Position numbers and translations under genes: made by a program
Notes under the pieces: model-generated
Database searches by the model: none
Told to the model about the DNA's origin: nothing
The model's input: only the letters and a program-made list of their open reading frames with translations
Part shown: piece after piece, positions 51,531 through 60,796 of the stretch
How positions within the stretch are numbered: position 1 is the stretch's first letter
Layout of the letters: the number at the start of each line of letters is the position of its first letter
Assembly: GCA_017307785.1 (NCBI GenBank)
Contig: JAFKGI010000007.1
Span: 1 to 64,000, forward strand
Direction: 5' to 3'
Length of the DNA stretch: 64,000 nt
Source of the DNA: Vulcanimicrobiota bacterium
GTDB lineage: Bacteria; Vulcanimicrobiota; Xenobia; Xenobiales; JADMJV01

Positions 51531-53293
51531 TTCTTGGTCCTCCGAAAAGCATAGCGATACAACTCTCCGGCGATCCCGGCAGCCTTCTCGCCGCCGAATC
51601 CTCCGGACTTTTCCAAAAACACCACAATCACCAGCCGCGGTTTGGCGGCGGGCGCGAAACTGACGAACCAGGTGTGATTCGGTCCGTTGGTTTCCACCGT
51701 GCCCGTCTTGCCGGCCACTTGCACCCCGGGGATCGCGGCCGCTCCTCCGGTTCCGTGGTCGACGGCCCCGACCATTCCCTGACGCACCGCCGCCAGCGCC
51801 CTGGCGGGCACCGGCACTTTGCGCCGGGGTCGAGGATGGGCCGACCACTGTAAAGCGCCCGCCCGGCTGACGATTTTCTCCACCAGGAAAGGCGCATACA
51901 CCTTACCACCGTTGGCCACCGCCGCCGTAGTCACAGCCATTTGCAAAGGTGTGACCAGCAGCATTCCCTGGCCGATCCCCATATTGGTCGTGTCATAGCC
52001 GCCCCACGGCTCCTTCCAGACCTTCTCCTTCCACTTCGGGTCGGGCACCAGACCCGGATCTTCGTGAGGCAAATCGATACCAGTCGCGCTCCCCAGGCCG
52101 AAAGCCCGACAATAACGCGCCAGCCGATTCGGCCCCAGCCGATCGGCCATCCGGTAGTAGACCACGTCGCACGACTGGGCCAGACTTTCCACGAAAGAAA
52201 TCGATCCGTGTCCCGAGGTCACGAAGCAGTTCTGACCGTGGTAGCTTCCCGAACAATAAAACATCGAGTTGGGAGTGCAGAGCTTTTCCGCCAGTCCGGC
52301 CGAGCTGGTCACCAATTTGAAAGTGGAACCCGGCGAGTAGGCGCCCTCGAAGGCCCGGCTCAACAGGGGGGCCGACGGATCCTTTAGCAAGGCTTGATAC
52401 TCTCGGTTGGTGATGCCTCGCGCGAAAGGACGCGGATCGAAATTCGGTCGAGAAGCCAGCGCGCGGACCCGCCCGCTCTGAGGATCCAGCACCACCACCG
52501 CGCCGCCATGGGGCGAATGTACGGCCGCCTCCAGCAACTGCTCGGCCCGCTGCTGCAGACCCAAATCCAGAGTCAGGTAGAGGTCCGCACCGGCCACCGG
52601 ACTGCGCGCGTCCTCCACCGATAGGGTTCGCCCTCGCGCGTCCACGGTATAGGCCTGCAGGCCCTTTCGGCCCCGCAAACGCACGTCGTACTCTTTCTCC
52701 AAACCAGTCTTGCCCAGCATGTCGCGAGCCGAATAGCCACCCTTGGCGGCCAAACGCTTGAGCTCTTCTTCGGAAATCTCACCGGTATACCCGAGCACGT
52801 CAGCAGCCGTCTTTCTGTGAAAATAGCGGCGCCGGGCGGCGGCCTCCAGATACACCCCGGGCAGTCCGCGCAAACGCACGGCGCTACGGGCCAATTGCTG
52901 TTCGCTCAAAGTTCGTTGCAAAACCAGCGGTTCCAGGGGAGCCAGTGCCAGCGCCCGCGTGATTCGTGCCCTCAGCTCCGAGCGCGGCTGGCCCAGGGCC
53001 TCACTCAGCACCCCTTCCAGCTCTCCGCGCTTTTGTAGCTCGCCGGGTCGCACCCACAGTTGGTAATGCGGTTCGTCGCTGACCAGCAGTCGGCCGCGCA
53101 TATCATAAAGGCGCCCGCGCGGCGGAGTGGTGTGCTCCAGCACCCGGCTATCGCGCAGAGCCTTGCGCTGATGGACGGGAAACTCCACCACCTGGAGCTG
53201 ATAAAATCGACAACCCAGGCAGACCAGACAGGCCAGCGTCCCCAATCCGAGCACTTTCAGTCGCCGTAAGCCAGCGGCCGCCAATCCTTCCAC
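51527..53293 (-). CDS. mrdA: Penicillin-binding protein 2 (elongation transpeptidase)
   Basis: 588 residues from GTG 53293; a GTG 39 bp downstream, just after the mreD stop, is an alternative. A membrane anchor (residues 14-30) is followed by the dimerisation domain (LEHTTPPRGRLYDMRG...) and a transpeptidase with S323-T-F-K326, S374-C-D376 and K529-T-G-T532. The middle motif is SxD rather than the usual SxN, as in PBP2 proteins. It crosslinks new wall with RodA. It overlaps mreD upstream and rodA downstream. Confidence 0.95.
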   Translation of the reverse strand: MEGLAAAGLRRLKVLGLGTLACLVCLGCRFYQLQVVEFPVHQRKALRDSRVLEHTTPPRGRLYDMRGRLLVSDEPHYQLWVRPGELQKRGELEGVLSEALGQPRSELRARITRALALAPLEPLVLQRTLSEQQLARSAVRLRGLPGVYLEAAARRRYFHRKTAADVLGYTGEISEEELKRLAAKGGYSARDMLGKTGLEKEYDVRLRGRKGLQAYTVDARGRTLSVEDARSPVAGADLYLTLDLGLQQRAEQLLEAAVHSPHGGAVVVLDPQSGRVRALASRPNFDPRPFARGITNREYQALLKDPSAPLLSRAFEGAYSPGSTFKLVTSSAGLAEKLCTPNSMFYCSGSYHGQNCFVTSGHGSISFVESLAQSCDVVYYRMADRLGPNRLARYCRAFGLGSATGIDLPHEDPGLVPDPKWKEKVWKEPWGGYDTTNMGIGQGMLLVTPLQMAVTTAAVANGGKVYAPFLVEKIVSRAGALQWSAHPRPRRKVPVPARALAAVRQGMVGAVDHGTGGAAAIPGVQVAGKTGTVETNGPNHTWFVSFAPAAKPRLVIVVFLEKSGGFGGEKAAGIAGELYRYAFRRTKK

Positions 53294-53748
53294 CCCTCAC
53301 TCCTTCCCACGCCGAGTTTCGTCCCCACCTTGACCAGCAATCCCATGGCCAGACCGTTCCAGACCAACAGGGCCACCAGAGCCCCCGGCTCGATCTGGGG
53401 AGGATGTTGGGCCACGGTCCACATCAGGCTCTCCAGACCCTGGAAACACAGCGCCGCGCCCCCACCCAAGAGCACCGCGCGCCAAGTCCCCCGTTGGCGT
53501 ACCAGCGTGGCCGCCGACCAGCCGATCAAGGCGTACAAAGCTGCGAAGGCGACCGAGGTACCGGTCATCGCCCCGACCAGCGCTCCCACCCAGAAACCCA
53601 TGGCCGTGGCCGCGCTCCGCCCTCCCCACCAGGCGGTGGCCAGGGTCAAAAGCAAAGGCGCGTCCAGAGGTAGCCCCAGGCGGGTCAGCCAGCTCCCCTG
53701 CAGCACCACTACCAGCAAGGCCAGGCCGGCCAGCAAAAGGCTCCTCAT
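53257..53748 (-). CDS. mreD: MreD-like rod-shape membrane protein
   Basis: 163 residues with five to six hydrophobic segments and little soluble sequence. It is divergent, but it opens MRSLLLAGLALLVVVLQGSWL, has an ATAWWGGRSAATAMGFWVGALVGAM segment like the conserved loop of MreD, and sits in the canonical place between mreC and mrdA. Its ATG overlaps the stop of the mreB::mreC fusion (ATGA). Confidence 0.87.
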   Translation of the reverse strand: MRSLLLAGLALLVVVLQGSWLTRLGLPLDAPLLLTLATAWWGGRSAATAMGFWVGALVGAMTGTSVAFAALYALIGWSAATLVRQRGTWRAVLLGGGAALCFQGLESLMWTVAQHPPQIEPGALVALLVWNGLAMGLLVKVGTKLGVGRSEGWKDWRPLAYGD

Positions 53749-55553
53749 CGACGCAGCAACAGCACCTCGGTGCTGCTCTCCGAAGCGAAGGGACGGACCA
53801 GAACCGAGGAATACACTGCCTTCTGGGGTGCCAATCCGGTCACTTCACCCAGCCGGATGCCGGCCGGGTAGCGGCCATCCAGACCGCTGCTGGTCACGAT
53901 CTCGCCGGGACGAATCTTGGTTTCAGGGTCCAGGAAGCGCAGCTCGCAAAGCTTCTGGTTGCGCCCATAGAGCACGCCCTTGGCGCCCGCCCGGCCCACC
54001 CGCGCGGAAATCACCGTGTTTGGGTGGGTGAGCAAACGCACTCGGCTCGATTCGCGGCTCACGCTACTGACCGTTCCGGCCAGGCCCTCGGAAGTCACGA
54101 CCGGCATGCCGACTTTGACTCCCTGGCTCGCACCCGAATCCAGCACGAACATTCCCGGCCAACCCGGCGGTTGGTACGTCAGCACCCGGGCCGCCAAGAC
54201 CCCGCCGCGAGCGTAGGGGGCGGAGCGTAACTTGACCATCGAGCGCAATCGATCGTTCTCCTCCTGAATCTGCTGCTGGCGGCGCCGCTCTTCCTGGCTC
54301 AAACCGGCGCTGGCCGGGCTGACGGGCGGCGAGGGAGCGGCCGCTTTCCAGAGGGGAGCCATACTGGCTTGCAGCGGATTTTCCCCGGCTGCCGGGGGGG
54401 CCAGCGACAAGGTTACGCCCAACAAGCCCAACAGCAGAACCGCGGCCGCCGCCACCCGAGTCGGCTTCCACAACCGCAGCTTGCGGCCAACGCCCAGGAG
54501 GGAGCTGCGCAGGTCCTTCTCGCGCAACAAGCGCAACAAGCCTTCACCCTCCGCCTGGACGTGAACTCCCAGATGAATGCGGTCGTTGAGAAAGTCCTGT
54601 AGCCCCTTGAGTCCGGCTCCCGGTCCGGCCAGGGTCAATCCGTTCTTCACCAGGTCCTGCAGCTGTTCGTGGCTGCTGGAGGTGACCAGCGACTGCAGTT
54701 CGCCCGCCAACTGATCTAACGAGGGAGCAATCGCCTCGTGCACGGCCCTCGAAGAAACCTCGATCTTGCGCGGCAGTCCGCGTGCCAGGTCGCGCCCGCC
54801 CACCGAGCAGTGCTCCTCCGCCCCTCCCGGGGTCGCGCAACCAACGGAACGGAGCAGAGTATCGGCCGTAAACATGGAGATCTCGACCTGAAAATCGCGC
54901 CGCACCAGATCACAGACCGCGCCTTGCCAATGCTGCCAGGAGGCGGTGAGACCCCGATTGTCGAGCACCCGGCCATAGCTGATCACGGCGGCCTCGGCCG
55001 AGGTCGCGTCCAGATGCACGATAAGGCTGGCCTGAGGCAGCAGCAGCGGCAAATTCGCCCCGGCCGCCGCCACTCGACACTGGTCCACCAGCTCCACCGA
55101 ACGAGCGCCCGCCGCCCGGGCCGCCTCCGTCACGCTGCGTTTTTCCGAGTCGGTCAGCCCGTTCGGAACCTGGAGCAGAACCCTGGGTCCCACCGGTCCC
55201 CGATAGCCAGCCTCCCGGAAAGCGTGTTCCAACACCCGGATCGCCAACTGTGAATCACGAACTCGTCCTCCCTGCAGCGGCTGCAAGACACGCACATGGG
55301 GAGGAACGCGACCTTCCATCTGACGCGCCATCGAGCCCAGAGCCAACGTCACGCCCGAGGGGCTGACGGCGATACAGCCTCCTGGCTGCAGTTCACGCCC
55401 CGCGGTCACCGTATAAAGTTCCTGACTGGTCAAAGAAACCGCCAGATCCACGCGCACCGAGGAGCCGGGCGGGCGTTCCAGTGCGGGCACGCGCGGCAGA
55501 GTGGGCGCCGAGACGCTTTGGGTCTTCCGCGAGGGGAGAGCGAATGTGGCCAT
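53745..55553 (-). CDS. mreC: Fusion of a degenerate MreB-like domain to MreC
   Basis: 602 residues in one open frame, ATG behind AAAGGAGGCCCC. Residues ~32-350 are actin/MreB-like: VLLQVPNGLTDSEKRSVTEAARAAGA matches the MreB core, but phosphate loops and catalysis are eroded (DLAVSL for DLGT, HLDATSAE for DIGGGTTE, VDQCRVAAAG for EEPMAAAIG, LAGPGAGL for LTGGGAL). Residues 367-386 are one membrane helix; 418-440 a coiled coil; 450-600 the full periplasmic MreC beta domain (MFVLDSGASQGVKVGMPVVT). Topology fits: MreC normally has its N-terminus in the cytoplasm. It would give a tethered, probably non-ATPase MreB layer. It is coupled to mreD. Confidence 0.92.
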   Translation of the reverse strand: MATFALPSRKTQSVSAPTLPRVPALERPPGSSVRVDLAVSLTSQELYTVTAGRELQPGGCIAVSPSGVTLALGSMARQMEGRVPPHVRVLQPLQGGRVRDSQLAIRVLEHAFREAGYRGPVGPRVLLQVPNGLTDSEKRSVTEAARAAGARSVELVDQCRVAAAGANLPLLLPQASLIVHLDATSAEAAVISYGRVLDNRGLTASWQHWQGAVCDLVRRDFQVEISMFTADTLLRSVGCATPGGAEEHCSVGGRDLARGLPRKIEVSSRAVHEAIAPSLDQLAGELQSLVTSSSHEQLQDLVKNGLTLAGPGAGLKGLQDFLNDRIHLGVHVQAEGEGLLRLLREKDLRSSLLGVGRKLRLWKPTRVAAAAVLLLGLLGVTLSLAPPAAGENPLQASMAPLWKAAAPSPPVSPASAGLSQEERRRQQQIQEENDRLRSMVKLRSAPYARGGVLAARVLTYQPPGWPGMFVLDSGASQGVKVGMPVVTSEGLAGTVSSVSRESSRVRLLTHPNTVISARVGRAGAKGVLYGRNQKLCELRFLDPETKIRPGEIVTSSGLDGRYPAGIRLGEVTGLAPQKAVYSSVLVRPFASESSTEVLLLRR

Positions 55554-55565
55554 GGGGCCTCCTTT

Positions 55566-56537
55566 CTAAGACGCCAGCACCAGAGAGGCGCTGGACTTCG
55601 CTTGCAGAGCTCCGAGGACCGCACAAGTAGAAGGCTGATCCGCGATTCGAAATGGGAGTTCCAGGGTCTGCTGTAAGTGGTCGCACAGGCCCTTGAGCCG
55701 GGCACCCTCGCCGGTCAGCACCAGACCCTGGTCGACCAGGTCGGCCGCCAGGCCCGCGGGCACGTGCTCCAACGCCTGCTGGATGCCGCGAGCGATGCGA
55801 CCCAGCGGCTCTTGCAGAGCCTGAGAAATCTCCAGAGCGTTTAACTCCACCTGGCGAGGCAATCCGCTGACCAACTCCCGCCCCCAGGGGGAAAACGAGC
55901 CCTGGGCCCGCTCGGGCACGGCAAATCCCAGGCGATGCTTGACCTCCCGCGCCGTCTGGAGAGACAACTCCAGCTCGTGGGCATGCAGGCAGTGCAGTCG
56001 GACCGCTTCATCCAAGGCTTGTCCGGCCACCTGTAGAGAGCGCGTGGCGATGACCTGATGCATCGAAAGAATGGAAACCTCGGTGCTGCCCGCGCCCACG
56101 TCCACCAGCGCCTGTCCTCTCGGCTCCCCTACCGGCAATCCGGCCCCGCGCGCGGCCGCCAAAGCTCGCGGCACGGCCACGCAGCGGGCGGGCCGCAAAG
56201 CCTGGAACAAAGATTGGCAGGCGAAACTGTCGGACGTATCCGACATCGCCACAAACAAGCGGGGCCACAAGCGACTTTTCCAATCCAGAACCTGGCTCAA
56301 CAATCGCTTGATCAGGAGCGCGGCCACCTCCGGGTCGGCCAGCCGTCCAGCCACCACCGGCTGGATCACCTCGATGTCTTCGTCCACCCGCCCCAGCATC
56401 TGCGCGGCGGCCTCCCCGGTGGCCAGCACGGCGCGACTGGAGAGACTGCGGGCCAGCAGGCACGGCTCGCGCAGCAAAACCTTGCCGCCGGCCGCTGCCA
56501 GCAAGTTCTCCGTTCCCAAATCGATACTGATTTCCAC
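55566..56537 (-). CDS. mreB: Divergent MreB-like actin homologue
   Basis: 323 residues; GTG 56537 is 8 bp after GGGAGG, while GTG 56546 is too close to it. Phosphate loop 1 (ISIDLGTENLL), phosphate loop 2 (ALVDVGAGSTEVSIL) and the adenosine motif (LVLTGEGARLKGL) are kept, and GLPVGEP and the VAGQALDEAV helix match MreB. However, the EEPMAAAIGAG block that carries the catalytic Glu reads VPRALAAARGAG, so ATP binding without normal hydrolysis is predicted. It leads the cell-shape operon, 12 bp before the fusion gene. A canonical MreB may exist elsewhere. Confidence 0.88.
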   Translation of the reverse strand: MEISIDLGTENLLAAAGGKVLLREPCLLARSLSSRAVLATGEAAAQMLGRVDEDIEVIQPVVAGRLADPEVAALLIKRLLSQVLDWKSRLWPRLFVAMSDTSDSFACQSLFQALRPARCVAVPRALAAARGAGLPVGEPRGQALVDVGAGSTEVSILSMHQVIATRSLQVAGQALDEAVRLHCLHAHELELSLQTAREVKHRLGFAVPERAQGSFSPWGRELVSGLPRQVELNALEISQALQEPLGRIARGIQQALEHVPAGLAADLVDQGLVLTGEGARLKGLCDHLQQTLELPFRIADQPSTCAVLGALQAKSSASLVLAS

Positions 56538-56685
56538 GGCTTCCACCTCCCGCCAATCAAGGTTTCATAAGCCGATCGTAGCATACATCAAGCGTGATCC
56601 TCGTGGTGAATGGGTCCCGCCCACCTAGGGACGGCCGTACCCTGCGGGGCAGGGCCTGGCCGAGGCCAGAACTAAGGGGCCCCCA

Positions 56686-58464
56686 ATGCAAGCTTCGTTT
56701 CAGGTCGGAAACGTGTCCCTGACTTTTTCGCCGGAATCCTCGATCTCCATCGACGACGACCTCTACATCAACGTTTGGGGAATGGCGCGGCCGGAACTCG
56801 GCGAGCTGTGGAGCGGCTACGAGAGCGACGACAAGGTGGGCTTCCGCTTGCGCTTCCGCGACATTCACCGGGCCGGAGTTCCCACCGGCGAAGCGCTCTT
56901 TGAAGCAGGCCGGTCCAGCAATTTCGACCATTACCTGTGGGACGATGGCTGGGATTTTGCCCTGGAGTTCACCGGTTCGGCGGTGATCCGAGAAGGCTGG
57001 CTGGAAATGCACGGCGAGCTGGCCCCTCAGTATCAAGAAAGCCCGCGTGCGAAAGTGAAGCTGTGTTGGCCTGTGCCGCTCGAGGGTCTGGATTGGACGA
57101 CCTACCGATTTGCTTCTCTAGTCGAAACGGAAGGGGCCGACCCGCGTTGGGTGACTCAATTGGACCTGTCAGATATGGACCTGGACCAACTGCCGGCCCG
57201 GGTCCTGGAATTCGAGAACCTGCGCAGCCTGCGGGTGCGCAACCTGCCTCTGACCACGCTGGCCATTGCCGGTCTGACACAGCTGGAAGAACTTCAGGTC
57301 TATGGCGGCCAGCTGACCCATCTACCTGCCGCCATGGGCCGGTTGCAGGCGCTGAACTGGCTGCAGGTCAGCCACTGCCGTCTGCAATCGACGCCCGCGG
57401 AACTGTGGTCCCTGCCCGCCTTGCGCCATCTGGATCTGAGCCACAACCAGCTGACTGGCCTGCCCGAAAGCATGCAGCTGCCGGTTCTGAGAAACCTCGA
57501 CCTGGCCGACAATCAGCTGACCACTCTACCCGAAAGCCTGGCCCAACTGCCGCGCCTGAAAAAGCTATCTCTGGCCAACAATCCGCTCCTTTCCTTACCC
57601 CAGGTTTTTGCCGAGTTCCGTCTGGAACTGCCGCTGGCCGACAAGATGCGCTTGCTGGACTACAGCTACCCTGGCGCGGAACCCTGGGATGATTCGCTGT
57701 ATCAGGCAGACCAGCTGCCCCCCGATTGCCCCGAGGCCCTGGGCGGGCTGGCCCTGAGAAGTATCGGCCTGTGTCACTCGCAAAGCCCGACCGAGGTCGG
57801 TGGCACTCGCTTCGGGGGATGGCCGGATCTACCGGTTGGCCAGGACTATCCACGCTACGTCCAGGACGATAGCCAGTACCACTATGAGTTCATCGCGCAA
57901 CTCAACTGCGTCGAACTGGCCGACCTGCAGGGCTATTTACCGCGCACCGGTCGGCTTTACTTTTTCCTCAGCAACATCCACGAAATGCAGCCCCTGGTTC
58001 TCTACAGCGAGTCCGAGCGGCTTGTGGACGGGTCCTCGCTGACCTTGACCGCCGACACCTTTTTCGACACCTGGGAAGTCCCGTATCCCGGCTTCGCCAC
58101 CACCATCACGCCCTTTACCAGTGTGCCTTCGAGTTACTCCTCCCGAAGCAATCCCCACCTCTTCGAAGGCGAGGCGGCGGCCTGGGCCGAGGAGGAGGAA
58201 AAGCTCGATCAGTTCCGCCAGCAACAGAGCCCTTCTGACAGCCATGAAATCAACAGCCACGTTTTCACTCAACACGAATCTCCCCAACTGCAGGCCGCCC
58301 TCAGGCATCGCGGCCATCCCAACGACTGGCTGATCTTGCTCAAAGTCGCCTCGACCGGCGGCTTCCAGTGGGGCGACGCCGGGGAGCTGTTCTATGTAAT
58401 TCACAAAAGTGACCTGACCCGGCGCGACTTCTCCGCCGTGTTTTGCACCTGCGAGTCGAGTTAA
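56686..58464 (+). CDS. Leucine-rich-repeat protein with C-terminal DUF1963 domain
   Basis: 592 residues. 1-150: an immunoglobulin- or C2-like domain with a SFQVGNVSLTFSPESSISID start, unassigned. 165-320: about six LRRs (LRHLDLSHNQLTGLPESM...LRNLDLADNQLTTLPES). 350-592: DUF1963/YwqG-like (GGTRFGGWPDLPVG, YEFIAQLNCVEL, GRLYFFLS, FQWGDAGELFYVIHKSDL). There is no signal peptide, so a cytoplasmic protein-interaction role is likely. It is divergent from the cell-shape operon across 148 bp. Confidence 0.82.
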   Translation: MQASFQVGNVSLTFSPESSISIDDDLYINVWGMARPELGELWSGYESDDKVGFRLRFRDIHRAGVPTGEALFEAGRSSNFDHYLWDDGWDFALEFTGSAVIREGWLEMHGELAPQYQESPRAKVKLCWPVPLEGLDWTTYRFASLVETEGADPRWVTQLDLSDMDLDQLPARVLEFENLRSLRVRNLPLTTLAIAGLTQLEELQVYGGQLTHLPAAMGRLQALNWLQVSHCRLQSTPAELWSLPALRHLDLSHNQLTGLPESMQLPVLRNLDLADNQLTTLPESLAQLPRLKKLSLANNPLLSLPQVFAEFRLELPLADKMRLLDYSYPGAEPWDDSLYQADQLPPDCPEALGGLALRSIGLCHSQSPTEVGGTRFGGWPDLPVGQDYPRYVQDDSQYHYEFIAQLNCVELADLQGYLPRTGRLYFFLSNIHEMQPLVLYSESERLVDGSSLTLTADTFFDTWEVPYPGFATTITPFTSVPSSYSSRSNPHLFEGEAAAWAEEEEKLDQFRQQQSPSDSHEINSHVFTQHESPQLQAALRHRGHPNDWLILLKVASTGGFQWGDAGELFYVIHKSDLTRRDFSAVFCTCESS

Positions 58465-58510
58465 GCAAAAGACGAGAGGAACTGGCCAGCGTCAGCACCA
58501 ACCATCGGCG

Positions 58511-60001
58511 ATGAAACGCTTTACTCTCACGCTGGGCCTGGCGCTGGCCCTCTCCTGGTTGGCTCCGGCCGAGCCCGCCCGCCCCTTCTCCGAGACCCTT
58601 CCCGAGTTCGAAGCGATGACCCAACAGCTCTTCGAGAAGTCCGGCGTCCCTGGAATGGCGGTGGGCATCGTCTATCGAGGACAAGTGATTCTGTTGAAAG
58701 GTTATGGCGTCCGCGCAGCAGGGCAACCAGCCACGGTGGATGCGGACACGGTCTTCCAGGTGGCTTCCTGTTCCAAGCCGATGACCAGCACCGCCCTGGC
58801 CCACCTGGTCAGTCGTAAAGTCATCCACTGGGACGACAAGATCACCCAATACTCCTCGGACTTCCGGCTGAGCGACCCCTGGGTCACTCAACACCTGACC
58901 TTCCGGGATCTGCTCTCTCACCGCAGCGGCCTCCCCGAGGCGGCTGGCGACGTGCTGGAAAATCTGGGCATGGACCGGGCCCAAATCCTCCACAGCCTGC
59001 GTTTCCTGAAACCGGCCTACGATTTCCGGGCCGGCTACGCCTACTGCAACTTCGGCTACACCGCCGCCGGCGAGGCGGCCGCTGAGGCCGACCACAAGCC
59101 CTTCGAGCAGATGATGCAAGAAGAGCTTTTCAAACCGCTGGGAATGACCAGCGCCAGCGTGCGCTTCGCCGATTACCAGGCAGCTCCCAATCGCGCTTCC
59201 AGCCACCTGATCTGGAAAGGCAAAACCTTGGTGACCCTGCGGGAGCCCGATGCGCAGGCTCCGGCCGGCGGAGTCTCCTGCTCCACCCGCGACCTGTTGC
59301 GCTGGGCGCAGTTTCATCTCGACCCCAAGCAAATCATCATCGAGCGCTCGGTGCTGGCCGAAACCTATCGCATTCACGCCACTACCTCCAACAATCCGGC
59401 CAACTTCTCCGCCTCCGGCTACTATGGTCTTGGATGGATTCCATCCTTTGACCACAAAGGACGACTCCACGTGGATCACTCGGGCGCCTTCTTCACCGGC
59501 GTGCGTAGCTGCGTGGCCCTCATTCCCGAAGAGGAAGTCGGCATCGTGGTCGTGTGCAACGCTTTTCCCAGCGCTCTACCGGAAGCCGTCAAGGCCGGCT
59601 TTATGAAGATGTATGATGATGGCCAAAGCGACCCGGCCTACAGCAACATGGTCGGCCAAAAAGTTCTGGCCGCTCTCACCGGAATGAGCGAAGGACAACC
59701 CACTCCGCCGCCCGTGAGCGGCCTTGCCGGTCCGGACGACCAGATGCTCTACAACAACCTTTTCTATGGTTCAGCCCGTCTCTTTAGACGCGACGGAAAG
59801 CCCTGGATGGCCCTGGCCAAACGAGAATTCCCCTTGCAGGTCAGCGGACCCAACCAGTTCGTCTACACTCGCGAGCCCGGTAAATACGAAGACATCACCG
59901 GATTTACTCTGGATGTCGACGCCACCGGCTTCACCGCCCACGGCCTGGGACCGGACCAGTTCCAGCGCTTCGAACTGGTGCGAATGCCTCCCAGACCTTA
60001 A
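58511..60001 (+). CDS. Exported serine hydrolase, class C beta-lactamase family
   Basis: 496 residues. A signal peptide (1-20) precedes the beta-lactamase/DD-peptidase fold with S86-C-S-K89, Y178-C-N180 and H323-S-G325 in place of KTG. A C-terminal ~130-residue domain follows, as in many EstB- or Pab87-like peptidases. The HSG motif favours an esterase, D-peptidase or aminohydrolase over a true beta-lactamase. It acts in the periplasm or outside. Its stop overlaps that of the convergent methyltransferase gene by 4 bp. Confidence 0.9.
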   Translation: MKRFTLTLGLALALSWLAPAEPARPFSETLPEFEAMTQQLFEKSGVPGMAVGIVYRGQVILLKGYGVRAAGQPATVDADTVFQVASCSKPMTSTALAHLVSRKVIHWDDKITQYSSDFRLSDPWVTQHLTFRDLLSHRSGLPEAAGDVLENLGMDRAQILHSLRFLKPAYDFRAGYAYCNFGYTAAGEAAAEADHKPFEQMMQEELFKPLGMTSASVRFADYQAAPNRASSHLIWKGKTLVTLREPDAQAPAGGVSCSTRDLLRWAQFHLDPKQIIIERSVLAETYRIHATTSNNPANFSASGYYGLGWIPSFDHKGRLHVDHSGAFFTGVRSCVALIPEEEVGIVVVCNAFPSALPEAVKAGFMKMYDDGQSDPAYSNMVGQKVLAALTGMSEGQPTPPPVSGLAGPDDQMLYNNLFYGSARLFRRDGKPWMALAKREFPLQVSGPNQFVYTREPGKYEDITGFTLDVDATGFTAHGLGPDQFQRFELVRMPPRP

Positions 60002-60708
60002 GCTCGAGCCCAGGCTCCGAACATCATATCGCCGATGAAGGTGGCTCCGGCCTCAACGCGTTCCGCGTCCAGGCGGGTCCGCAGGCTGTGTAACCCCACT
60101 TCCTCGGCGCTGGCCACTCCTTGCTGGAGAATACGCGGCAGAGCCGCCTCCACAATGTCGGCCAGCAGGCCGGGTTGCCCGGGAGTCTGCACAATCGCCT
60201 CGGCCCGCACTCCCTCGACGGTCAGGCCGGCCTGGGTGAGCGTCTTGTGCAAATCGCGGCCCTCCAGGCGCACGATATCGCGCAGCCAACCATGGGCCCG
60301 CTGGTGCAGCGGCAGCGGCAGCAGACGGGCCGGACCCATCGACAAATCCATCTCCTGCAAGATCATGCGGCCGCCCGGCTTGAGCCGTTCGGCCAGGCGA
60401 CGCACGGCTTCCACCGGGTCGGCCAGATACATCAGCACCCGCCGCCCCACGATGGCGTCGAACTCGTTCAGGCTGGCCGGCAAGTTCAAAAGGGTCTCTT
60501 CGCGAGGCTCCACCGCCACCACCGAGCCGCGCTCGCCCACCAGGGACCGGAGTAAGCCGGACATCTCGCCACCTCCGTCCCCCAGGTGGAGCACCCGCAT
60601 TTTCTCCCAAATCCCCGCCTCGAGCAGCAAACGCCGCGTGAAATCTCCCCCGCCAGGCGCCAAACGGCCGGGCTTACGCATCATTGGTGTCGTCAATCCC
60701 TTTGTCAT
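59998..60708 (-). CDS. Class I SAM-dependent methyltransferase
   Basis: 236 residues from ATG 60708; ATGs at 60684 and 60681 are equally possible and no strong ribosome site decides. SAM-binding motif I is MRVLHLGDGGGEMSGLL, motif II VVAVEPRE and the later FDAIVGRRVLMYLADPVEAVRRLAERLKPGGRMILQEMD. The substrate is unknown. It is convergent with the serine hydrolase gene and faces away from the receiver remnant. Confidence 0.83.
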   Translation of the reverse strand: MTKGLTTPMMRKPGRLAPGGGDFTRRLLLEAGIWEKMRVLHLGDGGGEMSGLLRSLVGERGSVVAVEPREETLLNLPASLNEFDAIVGRRVLMYLADPVEAVRRLAERLKPGGRMILQEMDLSMGPARLLPLPLHQRAHGWLRDIVRLEGRDLHKTLTQAGLTVEGVRAEAIVQTPGQPGLLADIVEAALPRILQQGVASAEEVGLHSLRTRLDAERVEAGATFIGDMMFGAWARA

Positions 60709-60796
60709 CCAGGGCAGCTTAACGGGCCAACATGAGAATTTGGTGAGTTTTCGGGGAAAACTTCGGGTCCGACCGAGGCGGTACCGCCGTCCCTTC

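Noticed and set aside
58511..60001. True class C beta-lactamase (resistance gene)
   Set aside because: The third motif is HSG rather than KTG and a long C-terminal domain is present, which fits esterase or D-peptidase relatives better.
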